From assembly GCA_964620425.1 (NCBI GenBank), contig CAZUGV010000004.1, forward strand, positions 124,001-188,000: a DNA stretch of 64,000 nt. The letters are read 5' to 3'. How positions within the stretch are numbered: the first letter of the stretch is position 1; each line of letters begins with the position of its first letter. The translations under genes were made by a program, and so were the position numbers. Source of the DNA: DASXUG01 sp964620425. GTDB lineage: Bacteria > Pseudomonadota > Gammaproteobacteria > Burkholderiales > Methylophilaceae. Below, piece after piece: positions 7,417 to 16,302 of this stretch. The notes below the pieces were generated by a model, which was given only the letters and a program-made list of their open reading frames with translations, did no database searches and had not been told where the DNA came from.

Positions 7417-7722
7417 ATGACAAACAACCAATTACGCCCAATACACGCAGGTGAAATATTGCGTGAAGAGTTTTTAGCCCCGTTAGGTATTACACCTCAC
7501 GCGCTTGCCATGAGTTTGCGCGTGCCAGCCCCACGTATCAACGATATAGTGCGTGAAAAACGCGCGATTACAGTAGATACTGCTTTACGCTTAGCGCGTT
7601 ACTTTGACACCACCGCTCAATTTTGGATGAACCTACAAAGCACCTATGATTTGAAAATGGCTGAAAAAACCTTAGGTGAAAAAATTCAGCAAGAAGTACC
7701 AAAACTTCAACAAGCCGCTTGA
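7417..7722 (+). CDS. higA: HigA-family antitoxin / XRE-type DNA-binding protein
   Basis: A 101-aa HigA-type addiction-module antitoxin. The N-terminal LRPIHAGEILREEFLAPLGI and the helix-turn-helix region (TPHALAMSLRVPAPRINDIV) are diagnostic, with the typical DTALRLARYFDTTAQFWMNL. HigA represses its own operon and neutralises the HigB mRNA interferase. The partner higB normally lies immediately upstream on the same strand, but here that space is occupied by a minus-strand gene and no HigB-like frame is seen on either side. It is therefore an orphan antitoxin or a solitary regulator. The ribosome site AAGAAAGG is at 7402-7409. Confidence 0.88.
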   Translation: MTNNQLRPIHAGEILREEFLAPLGITPHALAMSLRVPAPRINDIVREKRAITVDTALRLARYFDTTAQFWMNLQSTYDLKMAEKTLGEKIQQEVPKLQQAA

Positions 7723-7767
7723 TAGCGTAGCAATTTACAAGTTCGATTATAAGAGTTTCTTAAGTAG

Positions 7768-7798
7768 TAGCGGCGGGATCTTTACATCGCTATTTTTT
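7768..7798 (+). terminator. Possible terminator after higA
   Basis: TAGCG (7768-7772) can pair with CGCTA (7788-7792), followed by six T. The stem is short and the loop is 15 nt, so this is only moderate evidence. A second inverted repeat, ATCCGTTG/CAACGGAT, lies at 7807-7844. Confidence 0.4.
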
Positions 7799-7870
7799 GA
7801 GGAGTTATCCGTTGCTTGGGCTAATATTCAAGTAAACAACGGATAGCTGCTATCTACCCTGCTTTGGTGA

Positions 7871-8719
7871 TTACAGTGCTGCTTTTATGACTGTTTCAAG
7901 CGTGGTGGTTGGTTTGGCAATGAGTTTGCTCAGTTGCTTGTCTGTTTCAAATAGTGCGCCTTTAGAAACACCTGTGTCTGAATTGGCCAATAACTCCGCT
8001 AAAGGTTCAGGTAGCCCTGCATCTAGTAGCGCTTTTTTATAAGCTTCTTCGGGTAGGTTAACGTAAGCAATGGATTTTTGAGTTTGGCGTGAAAGCTCAG
8101 CTGCGAATTCGCTCAGGTTGTAGGCGTCATCTCCTGCTAGTTCATATGTTTTGCCTTCATGATTTTCGCTAGCGAGTACCACCGCAGCAGCTTCAGCGTA
8201 GTCGATACGGGCGGCTGATGAAATTCGGCCTTCTCCAGCGCAACCGTATAGCGCTCCGAGTGCTAACGCAGAGGGAATGCTCATGACATAGTTTTCAGTG
8301 TACCAACTATTGCGTAGTAGTGTGTAAGGCAGGCCTGAGTCTCGAATTGCGGCTTCAGTTTCTCTGTGTTCACCTGCAAGCCCTAGTACAGAGGTATCAG
8401 CATGTAAGATGCTTGTGTAGGCTAGTAACTTAACGTTGGCACGTTTGGCTGCATCAATCACTGTGCGGTGTTGTTGTGTACGCTTGCCAATTTCGCTAGA
8501 TGAAATCAGTAAAACCTTTTCAGCTCCTTGCATGGCTGTTTCCCAGCTATCTGGGTCGTTGTAATCTGCTAGGCGCACTTGAACACCGAGTTCGGCTAGG
8601 TCTTTGGCTTTTTCAACATTACGTACGGCTGCAATAATGCTTTTAGCAGGTATTTTCTCAATAAGTGAAGCGATGACTAGTTTTCCAAGTTGACCAGTTG
8701 CGCCAGTGACTAAAATCAT
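7871..8719 (-). CDS. NAD(P)H:quinone oxidoreductase, NmrA/QorB (YtfG) type
   Basis: A 282-aa NAD(P)-binding protein of the atypical short-chain dehydrogenase class. The N-terminal GATGQLGKLV is the nucleotide-binding glycine motif. The overall pattern (TSILHADTSVLGLAGEHRET, then LPYTLLRNSWYTENY) is that of E. coli YtfG/QorB, which reduces quinones with NADPH in the cytoplasm. A divergent HxlR-type regulator lies 94 nt away, the same pairing as ytfG/ytfH in enterobacteria, and probably controls it in response to electrophiles or quinones. Confidence 0.85.
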   Translation of the reverse strand: MILVTGATGQLGKLVIASLIEKIPAKSIIAAVRNVEKAKDLAELGVQVRLADYNDPDSWETAMQGAEKVLLISSSEIGKRTQQHRTVIDAAKRANVKLLAYTSILHADTSVLGLAGEHRETEAAIRDSGLPYTLLRNSWYTENYVMSIPSALALGALYGCAGEGRISSAARIDYAEAAAVVLASENHEGKTYELAGDDAYNLSEFAAELSRQTQKSIAYVNLPEEAYKKALLDAGLPEPLAELLANSDTGVSKGALFETDKQLSKLIAKPTTTLETVIKAAL

Positions 8720-8776
8720 GATGTTTCCTCTCTATTTCAGGTTAATATTTGGAGACGAGAGAATATCTGTTAAAAT

Positions 8777-8791
8777 TACTTTTAGGAAGTA
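8777..8791. promoter_or_regulatory. Candidate HxlR operator
   Basis: The perfect inverted repeat TACTT-TTAGG-AAGTA is centred in the divergent intergenic region between the oxidoreductase and the HxlR gene, next to the TAAAAT at 8771-8776. HxlR-family proteins are known to bind short GTAC/TAC..GTA palindromes. The assignment is by position and symmetry. Confidence 0.5.
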
Positions 8792-8813
8792 CATACAAAA
8801 AGGTAAGTGTTAA

Positions 8814-9206
8814 ATGATGGAAAATACTGCAAAAATGTCCGAAAAAATGCGTAAAGGAGAAGTGCTTTCGCCAGCATGCCCTTCGCGTGAAATTCTTAAG
8901 CATGTGACCAGTCAGTGGGGGGTGTTGGTGTTAGTGGCTCTAATGCAGGGTACGCATCGCTTTAGCGAGTTACGTCGTAAAATAGGTAAGATTAGCGAAA
9001 AAATGCTAACGCAGACCTTACAAACACTTGAGTATGATGGATTCATTCATCGGGTTGCGTATCCCGTTATCCCGCCACATGTGGAGTACTCGTTAACAAC
9101 GCTTGGTGAGTGTGTTGGTCGTGAGGTTGAGGGTTTGACTAGTTGGATTGAAGGTAACTTGCCAAAAATTATGGAAGCGCAACGTAAGTTTGACGAAAAG
9201 AAATAA
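8814..9206 (+). CDS. HxlR-family transcriptional regulator (YtfH-like)
   Basis: A 130-aa winged-helix regulator. The family motif with a conserved cysteine (SPACPSREIL) is near residue 20, followed by the helix-turn-helix (GTHRFSELRRKIGKISEKML) and the wing with YSLTTLG. In YtfH/HypR-like members that cysteine senses electrophiles or disulfide stress. The divergent quinone oxidoreductase is the likely target. ATG 8814 and ATG 8817 are both possible starts. Confidence 0.9.
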   Translation: MMENTAKMSEKMRKGEVLSPACPSREILKHVTSQWGVLVLVALMQGTHRFSELRRKIGKISEKMLTQTLQTLEYDGFIHRVAYPVIPPHVEYSLTTLGECVGREVEGLTSWIEGNLPKIMEAQRKFDEKK

Positions 9207-9312
9207 GTTAAGCCTCGGCAATGTTGTTTGAACAAGCTTTTAGCGATAGAAATAAAGTCTTCTATAGTAATGCTATGTTTGGGGTTTTAAGTATTTAGCT
9301 AATATCCTTTAG

Positions 9313-11100
9313 CTAATATCCTAAGTATCTTGCGCCTTGATAAAAAATAAAGCTCACAATCCAGGCTAACAAAAGCGACCAAGCAATTGATAACATTGCA
9401 TAACGCCAGCTTTTTGCTTCATTTTTCAGTGTGATAATGGTTGATAAACATGGGGTGTAAATCAGCGTAAAGAGCATAAAGCTCATGCCTTGTACCCAAT
9501 CTAATTGGTGTGCCATCGTTTGCATTAACGCATCGCCTTGCAAACCATAGACTACAGCGAGTGAGCCAATCACAATTTCTTTAGCGACAAAACCAAAAAT
9601 AAGGGTGATAGCCAACTGACTGTCAATGCCAATCGGGTTAAGTATGGGTGAGAACCACTGCCCAATTTGTCCAGCGTATGTATGGATGCTATCTGTCGCG
9701 TTAAGTGGGAAAGTCGTTAATGCCCAAACGAGTATGACCCCAATCACAATAAACCGAGTGGCTCTGGTTAAAAAGTGACTGACTTCCAACCAGCCGCGAA
9801 GCCAAATTTGTTGCGGTGTAGGGAAGCGGTAGGGTGGCAATTCTAAGATAAAAGGCTCGTGGTTGGAAAATTGACCTTTGTACAGAATAGCGGTGAGAAA
9901 TATTGTGAAAAAACTCATTAAATATAATACGAATAAAACAATTGGCGCTTGATTTGCACTAAATAGCGTAGCAGTAATAAATAAAAACACTTGTAGCCGT
10001 GCAGAACAGAGTGAAAATGGAATCACCAGCATGGTGAGTAAGCGCATGTTGCGTGAGCGCATCACGCGAGTACCCATGAGTGCAGGTACGTTGCAACCAA
10101 AGCCCATGAGCATCATCACAAAACCACGACCATCTAAGCCCATTTTCGCCATGAGCGCATCCATCAAAAAAGCAGCGCGTGAGAGATAGCCACTGTCTTC
10201 TACCATCGACATGACTAAAAAGAATAAAACGATAATGGGGATGAAGGCAGCGACAGTCCCCACACCGTTATAAATGCCATCAAGTAATAAGCCGTGAAGC
10301 CATAATGGGGCATGGCTCAGTAAGGGTTCAATGTAATCACTGCGAACCAGCGTGAGCAACCATGCAACGGCATCTTGCAGGGGTTTTCCCAAGGTGAAAA
10401 TAAGTTGAAATAGCGCGTACATTGCTACAAAAAACAGCGGAATGCCCAACCAAGGATGTAATAAAATGCTGTCGATACGGGTTGTCATTTTGTCATTAAG
10501 TTGCATTGGCATTTGCACGCTTTGACTGACGATTTCTTCCATCTCTGGCGTAATGTCGCTATTATTTTCAAGGACTTGACGAATGCTGTCGATTGAAACT
10601 GGTGTTTGAGGTGTATTGGTTTGTTGCCCAGCAAGGTTGAGCGCTTGCGGGCAACTATCTCCATATTTTGCGCTAATTTGTAGCACAGGCATATGTAATA
10701 GCTCACTCATTTTTTCGGTATTGATGGTGACACCAGATGCTCTTGCTTCATCTTGCATATTGAGAAGCAAAATTGCATTCAACCCTAGTTTTCTTATTTG
10801 AATTGCAAGCGATATTTGTCGATCAATTTGCGAGCTATTTAAAACGATTATTACGAGGTCTACAGAGGTTTTTGATAGAAAGTTACGCACAACGGCTTCG
10901 TCATCAGAAAAGCCATGTAAGTCGTAAATGCCAGGTAGATCAATAAGTTCTGCTATGTGACCACCTAGCAACAACTTAGCACTCATTAAATCTACGGTAA
11001 TACCAGGCCAGTTGCCCACGCGTGCTGACGCACCGCTTAGTCGGTTGAAGAGCGTGGATTTTCCCGTGTTGGGCATCCCTAAAAGTGCAACGCGTTTCAT
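9313..11100 (-). CDS. feoB: Ferrous iron transport protein B (short form)
   Basis: Inner-membrane Fe(II) transporter. The N-terminal G domain shows G1 GMPNTGKST, G3 DLPGIYD, G4 NMQD and G5 SAK. The membrane part contains the conserved GFGCNVPA and several transmembrane helices (VAMYALFQLIFTLG onward). At 595 aa it is clearly shorter than the roughly 770-aa E. coli protein, mainly through a compact linker and C-terminus; such short forms are known in other bacteria. Its start overlaps the feoA stop by one base (TAATG), indicating translational coupling in a Fur-controlled feoAB operon. Confidence 0.94.
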   Translation of the reverse strand: MKRVALLGMPNTGKSTLFNRLSGASARVGNWPGITVDLMSAKLLLGGHIAELIDLPGIYDLHGFSDDEAVVRNFLSKTSVDLVIIVLNSSQIDRQISLAIQIRKLGLNAILLLNMQDEARASGVTINTEKMSELLHMPVLQISAKYGDSCPQALNLAGQQTNTPQTPVSIDSIRQVLENNSDITPEMEEIVSQSVQMPMQLNDKMTTRIDSILLHPWLGIPLFFVAMYALFQLIFTLGKPLQDAVAWLLTLVRSDYIEPLLSHAPLWLHGLLLDGIYNGVGTVAAFIPIIVLFFLVMSMVEDSGYLSRAAFLMDALMAKMGLDGRGFVMMLMGFGCNVPALMGTRVMRSRNMRLLTMLVIPFSLCSARLQVFLFITATLFSANQAPIVLFVLYLMSFFTIFLTAILYKGQFSNHEPFILELPPYRFPTPQQIWLRGWLEVSHFLTRATRFIVIGVILVWALTTFPLNATDSIHTYAGQIGQWFSPILNPIGIDSQLAITLIFGFVAKEIVIGSLAVVYGLQGDALMQTMAHQLDWVQGMSFMLFTLIYTPCLSTIITLKNEAKSWRYAMLSIAWSLLLAWIVSFIFYQGARYLGY

Positions 11101-11324
11101 TAGAGTGCAATATGAATGCGACGAGCCTCAGATACACGTAAGATAATATCAGTCGTGCCTATGCGCACATGCAGAGGGCCATTAAAGCTAGCGCGGCGAA
11201 TGATCTGTATTTTTTTGCCTAATCTGAAGCCCAATGCAGCAAAGCGCTGAAATAAACTTTCTTCTGCGTCAATGCTATGAATCGTTGCAATAGTGCCAGT
11301 GGGTAATGTGTCTAGGTTTTTCAT
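11100..11324 (-). CDS. feoA: Ferrous iron transport protein A
   Basis: A small SH3-like cytoplasmic partner of FeoB (74 aa from the chosen start). MKNLDTLPTGTIATIHSIDA and RFAALGFRLGKKIQIIRRA match the FeoA fold. A longer in-frame ORF exists upstream to 11420, but its extra residues are unconserved and run through the Fur box, so the ATG at 11324 is preferred. Its stop overlaps the feoB start. Confidence 0.92.
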   Translation of the reverse strand: MKNLDTLPTGTIATIHSIDAEESLFQRFAALGFRLGKKIQIIRRASFNGPLHVRIGTTDIILRVSEARRIHIAL

Positions 11325-11345
11325 GGCTATCAAAATGAATATCTT

Positions 11346-11366
11346 AATGATAATAATTCTTATTAT
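11346..11366 (-). promoter_or_regulatory. Fur box upstream of feoAB
   Basis: AATGATAATAATTCTTATTA is a near-consensus Fur operator about 22 nt before the feoA start. It predicts repression by Fe(II)-Fur in iron-replete cells. Confidence 0.8.
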
Positions 11367-11463
11367 ACACATTACACTTTTGTTGGGGAAAAAAGAGTGT
11401 GCGAAAGACTGAGGTGTCACTCAATTGCGCCATGCGCCTTTTAAAAGCAAGCGTTAGAAATGT

Positions 11464-11488
11464 AAACGGCTTGCAAAGCAAGCCGTTT
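11464..11488 (-). terminator. Perfect 11-bp hairpin between the PPIase gene and feoA
   Basis: AAACGGCTTGC (11464-11474) pairs perfectly with GCAAGCCGTTT (11478-11488) around an AAA loop, just after the PPIase stop on the minus strand. No strong T-run follows on either strand, so it may act as a weak terminator or a 3' mRNA stabiliser. Confidence 0.5.
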
Positions 11489-11520
11489 AGATGATCAATT
11501 GTTATTTCTTAGTGGTGCTA

Positions 11521-12333
11521 TTATTTTTTTGTAGATGCCTTAGAGTTATCAACAATCGTTGCTTTAGCACGTAAGTCAGCCAACATTTTTTCTAGTTGGC
11601 GTTGACCTAATTGTTTTTGTAGGCCTTCTTTTACTTTGTCATATGCTGGTGGTTGAGTAGCACGAGTATCTTCTAGTTTAATTACATGCCAGCCAAAGTT
11701 TGTTTGCACTGGGTCAGCTGTAATTGCACCTTTTTTTAGCTTCTCAACAGCATCAGCAAATGGTTTTACCATGCCCGCTGGTGGAAACCAGCCTAAATCA
11801 CCACCTTTTTCTTTTGAGCCTGGGTCTTTAGACTTTTCTTTTGCGATTTTTGCAAAATCACCGCCTTTGTTTAATTGCGCAATAACTTCTTTTGCTTCAG
11901 CTTCGCTGCTTACTAAAATATGACGTGCGCTGTATTCTTTATCACCTAGCTCGGCCTTATATTTGTCGTAAGCTGCTTTTGTTTCAGCTTCGCTCACTGG
12001 GTTTTTTTTCATGTAGTCTTGAATAAATGAGTTTACTAACAATTCACGGTTCGCTAACTCTTCTTTAATGAGGTAGTCTTGTTGTTTATCTAAACCGATG
12101 CGTTGCGCTTCTTGCGCAACTAATTCACTGCTAATCAATTTAGAAACCACAACGTCACGCGTGTTGTCATCAACTTTTTGACCACGGTCAGACGCATCTT
12201 TTAGAATGAAGTCAACTAATGCTTGCTTGATTGGTTTTTTATTCACTGTAGCAATCACAGCATCCGCAGCAACAGCTTGACCCATTAAAGCTAGCGTAAA
12301 CATCGCTGCAATTGAAGGTTTAATAAAGTTCAT
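11521..12333 (-). CDS. Periplasmic parvulin-type peptidyl-prolyl isomerase
   Basis: A 270-aa exported foldase. The signal peptide MNFIKPSIAAMFTLALMGQAVAADA is followed by a SurA/PrsA-like helical chaperone region (about 25-130). A rotamase domain with YSARHILV, FAKIAKEKSKDPGSKEKGGDLGWF (read as consecutive parts) and FGWHVIKLED spans about 133-225. It assists folding of outer-membrane and periplasmic proteins. It is the last gene of the yciB-yciI-bolA cluster, the usual betaproteobacterial order, 77 nt after bolA. Confidence 0.92.
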   Translation of the reverse strand: MNFIKPSIAAMFTLALMGQAVAADAVIATVNKKPIKQALVDFILKDASDRGQKVDDNTRDVVVSKLISSELVAQEAQRIGLDKQQDYLIKEELANRELLVNSFIQDYMKKNPVSEAETKAAYDKYKAELGDKEYSARHILVSSEAEAKEVIAQLNKGGDFAKIAKEKSKDPGSKEKGGDLGWFPPAGMVKPFADAVEKLKKGAITADPVQTNFGWHVIKLEDTRATQPPAYDKVKEGLQKQLGQRQLEKMLADLRAKATIVDNSKASTKK

Positions 12334-12410
12334 TTAGGTATCCTCTTGTTTAAAATATTATGAATAAAAAGTGTTGGTAAAAAAGTTGGTAAAAATAAGA
12401 AAAAATGTTT

Positions 12411-12677
12411 TCAAGTTTGATATTCGCTGGTTGCAATCGCACGAATGCTAAGCGCATGAATTTTTGTAGGAATTAAATCTTCAAGTTGTTGATATATTAA
12501 ACGATGTCTAATTATCTGCGATTTTTCACAAAAATGCGAGCTTACTATGGTGATTGTAAAGTGACCGCCCCCAGAATTGCCAGCATGCCCCGCATGTTTG
12601 TGACTATCATCAATTATCTCTAGCACTTGGGGCTCTAATATTTCAAGCTTTGAGCGTATTTCTTCAGATAAGTTCAT
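12411..12677 (-). CDS. bolA: BolA family protein
   Basis: An 88-aa BolA/IbaG-type protein. EPQVLEIIDDSHKHAGHAG and GGGHFTITIVSSHF carry the conserved histidine-containing loop, and RHRLIYQQLED followed by IHALSIRA gives the C-terminal helix and strand. BolA proteins pair with monothiol glutaredoxins in iron-sulfur metabolism; no glutaredoxin gene is adjacent. It lies 26 nt after yciI in the same operon. Confidence 0.9.
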   Translation of the reverse strand: MNLSEEIRSKLEILEPQVLEIIDDSHKHAGHAGNSGGGHFTITIVSSHFCEKSQIIRHRLIYQQLEDLIPTKIHALSIRAIATSEYQT

Positions 12678-12703
12678 GTGTTCATCACACTGTAATTGTG
12701 TTG

Positions 12704-13006
12704 CTATGCAGGCAAGGTTTTACGAAATGGTTTTACTGTAACAGAGGCATATACGCCATTCAGCGTAAACGGGTCTGCCTCTGCCCAAGTGTTGGCTTCT
12801 GCAATAGATTCAAATTCTGCAACAATGAGGCTTCCAGTAAAACCTGCTTCACCAGGATCTATGCTATCTATCGCAGGAAATGGTCCTGCTAAGAGTAGCT
12901 TGCCAGCGTCTTGCAATGTTTGTAAGCGTGCTAGGTGAGCTGGGCGATGTGTTAAACGTAGCGCCAAGCTGTTAGGCTTGTCTTGCGCCATAATGGCGTA
13001 CCACAT
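12704..13006 (-). CDS. yciI: YciI family protein
   Basis: A 100-aa YciI-like protein with a ferredoxin-like fold: [26 protein letters not shown], a GPFP loop, [10 protein letters not shown], and the conserved His/Asp region with WAEADPF. The biochemical role in bacteria is unclear. Its ATG overlaps the yciB stop by one base, a coupling commonly seen for this pair. Confidence 0.92.
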   Translation of the reverse strand: MWYAIMAQDKPNSLALRLTHRPAHLARLQTLQDAGKLLLAGPFPAIDSIDPGEAGFTGSLIVAEFESIAEANTWAEADPFTLNGVYASVTVKPFRKTLPA

Positions 13007-13641
13007 TATTTATTATCCTTTTCATCATCTTTGGTTGGCAAGAATTGATTAAGCCATAAGCTTTGCCCAATGATAAATACGAACATCAAACCCATGGTGC
13101 CAAATAACTTAAATGTTGCCCATGTATCCGTTGAGTAATTAAACGCTACATATAAATTGATTACCCCAAGGCACAGAAAAAAGACTGCCCAAGAGTGGTT
13201 AAGCATTTTCCAAACTTTTTCGGGTAGACCAATGTCTGCCCCCATCATGATTTTTATAAAATTTTTCTTAAAAAACAATTCAGACAGCACAAGTGAAACG
13301 GCAAATACCCAATACAAGATGGTGGGTTTCCATTTAATAAATGCGTCATTTTGAAAGTATAAAGTTAATCCGCCTAATACCGTTACTAATAAAGCACTTA
13401 GCCAAAGGGTTTTATCCACTTTGCCATGCTTTAGTTTCACCCAAACGATTTGGATAATACTGGCAATAATGACTGCAATGGTGGCCAGCATAATCGGCAC
13501 AAGATCGGGTTTTACATTGGCAGAAAACCCAATGGTGGTTAATATCTTGCTGAGAATAAGTCCTGCGGAAGCCGTTTTTTCAGCAACTTTTAAGGTGATA
13601 AAAAATAATATGACGGGGAATAAGTCGAACAAAAACTTCAT
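13006..13641 (-). CDS. yciB: Inner membrane-spanning septation protein YciB/IspZ
   Basis: A 211-aa polytopic inner-membrane protein; [18 protein letters not shown] is the diagnostic N-terminus. Family features seen: [16 protein letters not shown] and [16 protein letters not shown]. About five to six transmembrane helices are apparent. YciB is linked to cell-envelope and septum synthesis. It is the first gene of the minus-strand operon; its promoter should lie in the 261-nt gap before the divergent PHP gene. Confidence 0.93.
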   Translation of the reverse strand: MKFLFDLFPVILFFITLKVAEKTASAGLILSKILTTIGFSANVKPDLVPIMLATIAVIIASIIQIVWVKLKHGKVDKTLWLSALLVTVLGGLTLYFQNDAFIKWKPTILYWVFAVSLVLSELFFKKNFIKIMMGADIGLPEKVWKMLNHSWAVFFLCLGVINLYVAFNYSTDTWATFKLFGTMGLMFVFIIGQSLWLNQFLPTKDDEKDNK

Positions 13642-13902
13642 AACAGCTTTCTTGGTAGGTCCAATTTAGTGCTTGTTACCATGGATGGTATCTTGCTTGT
13701 GATTTTAATGTTGTAAGTTTAAGTTTGAACATCATAAGACATTATTGTTACAAACTGAATAAATATCAACCCAAGCATTGGTGTTGTTTTAAAAATGGAT
13801 TCACTAGTTTATCTATAACAAGGATGGTTATTTTGCTATGATTAAAGCGGTGTTACAAGAACAACTTTTTTATTTGGCTGTCAGATTAGGTAAATACATA
13901 CC

Positions 13903-14766
13903 ATGCTTTCGTTGATTGATTTACATAGCCATACCACCATTTCTGATGGTACCTACACCCCTGAGCAGTTGGTGTTACATGCTGCAAGTAAAGGTGTGCG
14001 TGTCATGGCATTGACTGATCACGATGATGTTGCGGGCTTGAAGATTGCGCGCCAAATGGCTGATTTAAATGGCATACACCTGATTGATGGCGTAGAAATC
14101 TCTGTGACATGGCATCGACGGACAATTCATATTGTGGGCTTACGGATTAATCCAGAGTATCCACCTTTAGTGCAAGGTTTACAGAGAATTCGTGAGGGAA
14201 GGCATGTTCGGGCTGTTGGCATGGCTGCTAGCTTGGAAGCTGTTGGGATTCACGGTAGTTTAGAGGGTGCTTATCAATATGCATCTGAAGGTATTATTAG
14301 TCGCACGCATTTTGCTCGATACTTGATAGAAAAGGGTTATGCCAAAGACATGACCAAAGTATTTAAAAAGTATTTGGTCAAAGGCAAGCCTGGTTATTTT
14401 GAGCATCAATGGGCAACTTTGGAAGAGGCGGTTAGCTGGATTAAAGGCAGTGGTGGCGAGGCAGTAATTGCGCATCCTGGGCGTTATGATTTGGGTAAAA
14501 TCAATCGCTATTTGCTTATCAATGAATTTCGAGAATTAGGTGGCTCGGCAATCGAGGTAGTGACAGGGAGTCATACTTACGATCAGTTCTTTGAATATGC
14601 GAGAATTGCGCATCAATTTGGCTTAAAATCTTCTTTAGGTTCGGACTATCATGGCCCAGGTCATGGCTATATGGAAATGGGACGCTTGCCAGTATTGCCT
14701 GATGGCTGCGTGCCAGTGTGGCAGGATTGGAGTGAGCTGGCAGGTATGCAGCTCGAAGCCGCCTAA
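13903..14766 (+). CDS. rnm: PHP-domain phosphoesterase (RNase AM / YciV family)
   Basis: A 287-aa metal-dependent phosphoesterase. The PHP motif DLHSHTTISDGTY (His8, His10), TDHDDVAG, the Glu in DGVEIS, IAHPGRY and GSDYHG supply the trinuclear metal site. The E. coli homologue is a 5'-3' exoribonuclease acting on short RNAs and on 3',5'-bisphosphonucleotides. It starts a block of housekeeping genes (yciO, M50 protease, trpS) in the order typical for betaproteobacteria. Confidence 0.9.
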   Translation: MLSLIDLHSHTTISDGTYTPEQLVLHAASKGVRVMALTDHDDVAGLKIARQMADLNGIHLIDGVEISVTWHRRTIHIVGLRINPEYPPLVQGLQRIREGRHVRAVGMAASLEAVGIHGSLEGAYQYASEGIISRTHFARYLIEKGYAKDMTKVFKKYLVKGKPGYFEHQWATLEEAVSWIKGSGGEAVIAHPGRYDLGKINRYLLINEFRELGGSAIEVVTGSHTYDQFFEYARIAHQFGLKSSLGSDYHGPGHGYMEMGRLPVLPDGCVPVWQDWSELAGMQLEAA

Positions 14767-14856
14767 ATCATAAAATTTTGCTTGCTGTAAATGGCTGTCA
14801 TCACAACATAATGCCGAGAATCTTTTCGGAAACCCAATCAGAATACGGATACCCCT

Positions 14857-15486
14857 GTGGCGCAGTACTTTGTAATTCATGCGGAAAATCCGCAAACGCG
14901 ACTCATACTTCAAGCGGTTGATATTTTAAACGCGGGAGGTGTGGTTGCCTATCCAACTGACTCTAGTTACGCTTTGGGTTGTGTGATCGGCAATAAAGAC
15001 GCGCAAACGCGTATTCGGGCGATTCGTGGCGTGGATGATGCTCACCATTTTACTCTGGTGTGTCGAAACCTGGCCGAATTGGCGACGTATGCACAAGTCA
15101 ATAACAGCCAGTTTCGTTTATTAAAAGCCAATACACCAGGTCAGTATACTTATATCCTAAAAGCCTCACGTGAAGTGCCGAGGCGATTGCAGCACCCTAA
15201 ACGAAGCACTGTTGGGTTACGTGTGCCTGACCATCGGGTGACACAAATGCTACTTGAATACTTAGATCAGCCTCTGCTAAGTATGACCTTGCAATTAACA
15301 GGTGACGCAGAACCCTTAAATGAGGCTTGGGAAATCAGAGAGCGTTTAGAGAAATTAGTGGATTTAGTGATTGATGCAGGCGCTTGTTTCGCTACGCCTA
15401 CTACAGTGATTGATTTGACTGAGGATGTGCCACGATTAATACGTCTAGGTGCAGGGTCTACAGAGCCTTTTGGTTTAGAATCGTAA
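14857..15486 (+). CDS. yciO: Sua5/YciO/YrdC family protein, YciO type
   Basis: A 209-aa protein that aligns over its whole length with E. coli YciO: FVIHAENPQTRLI, GGVVAYPTDSSYALGC, HHFTLVCRNLAEL, TPGQYTYILKA, RSTVGLRVPDH and TTVIDLTEDVP. The Sua5 fold binds ATP and L-threonine in the tRNA t6A enzymes; the role of YciO itself is less certain. The GTG at 14857 is the start giving the conserved N-terminus. Confidence 0.9.
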   Translation: MAQYFVIHAENPQTRLILQAVDILNAGGVVAYPTDSSYALGCVIGNKDAQTRIRAIRGVDDAHHFTLVCRNLAELATYAQVNNSQFRLLKANTPGQYTYILKASREVPRRLQHPKRSTVGLRVPDHRVTQMLLEYLDQPLLSMTLQLTGDAEPLNEAWEIRERLEKLVDLVIDAGACFATPTTVIDLTEDVPRLIRLGAGSTEPFGLES

Positions 15487-15554
15487 CCTGTTGCTGGGTA
15501 AATAATGTTCAATTTAAACGTAGTACAGTTCAATAATGGGGTTAGAAGAAACAG

Positions 15555-16220
15555 ATGTTATTTGAATTATTAAATGCATTAAGTGATTTAAGTACCGTTC
15601 AAAAAATCACAGTTTCAGCGCTCCCCGTTATTTTTGCGATCACTGTACATGAGGCCGCTCATGGCTATGTTGCTCGTTATTTTGGTGATATGACGGCACA
15701 AGAGCAGGGGCGGATTAGCCTGAACCCAGCGCGTCATATAGACCCAGTGGGCACGCTTTTGATTCCCGCACTCACGCTCGCGTTGGGTGGTATTTTATTT
15801 GGCTGGGCGAAGCCTGTGCCTGTTAACTTTATGCGATTACGCCACCCCAAGCATGATATGTTTTGGGTGGCAGCCGCCGGGCCGTTCTCAAACTTAATCA
15901 TGGCGATCTTATGGGCAATGGTGATCAAGATACACGATGTTTTTCCTGAAAGCGTCGCCTTACCTTTAGTGCTCATGGGGGCTGTGGGGGTCATGATTAA
16001 CACAGTGTTAATGGTGTTGAATCTAATGCCACTGCCGCCATTGGATGGTGGTAGGATTGTCTTGAGTCTACTACCCAATCATTTAGCAATTAAATTTGCA
16101 CAAATTGAACGCTATGGCTTTATTATTTTGATGGTGTTGTTATTGACCAATCTGCTGTCAGTCATCATGAATCCCTTTATCATGGCAACGCTAAATATTA
16201 TTTCTTTAGTATTTCTGTAG
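15555..16220 (+). CDS. Site-2 protease family (M50) membrane metalloprotease
   Basis: A 221-aa integral membrane zinc protease. HEAAH at residues 32-36 is the metal-binding motif inside the first helix, and NLMPLPPLDGGRI near residue 157 supplies the third ligand. It has the compact form without PDZ domains. The substrate is unknown. It is placed between yciO and trpS as in many relatives. Confidence 0.92.
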   Translation: MLFELLNALSDLSTVQKITVSALPVIFAITVHEAAHGYVARYFGDMTAQEQGRISLNPARHIDPVGTLLIPALTLALGGILFGWAKPVPVNFMRLRHPKHDMFWVAAAGPFSNLIMAILWAMVIKIHDVFPESVALPLVLMGAVGVMINTVLMVLNLMPLPPLDGGRIVLSLLPNHLAIKFAQIERYGFIILMVLLLTNLLSVIMNPFIMATLNIISLVFL

Positions 16221-16302
16221 TATTTCATCGTCCACATTTCGTATAATAGCTGAGTTATATTTTTTGTAATTTTTGATTTGAACATAAAGGTTTTTAAACT
16301 CC

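Noticed and set aside
11325..11420. Longer FeoA N-terminus
   Set aside because: Would place coding sequence over the Fur box; extra residues are Ile-rich and unconserved.
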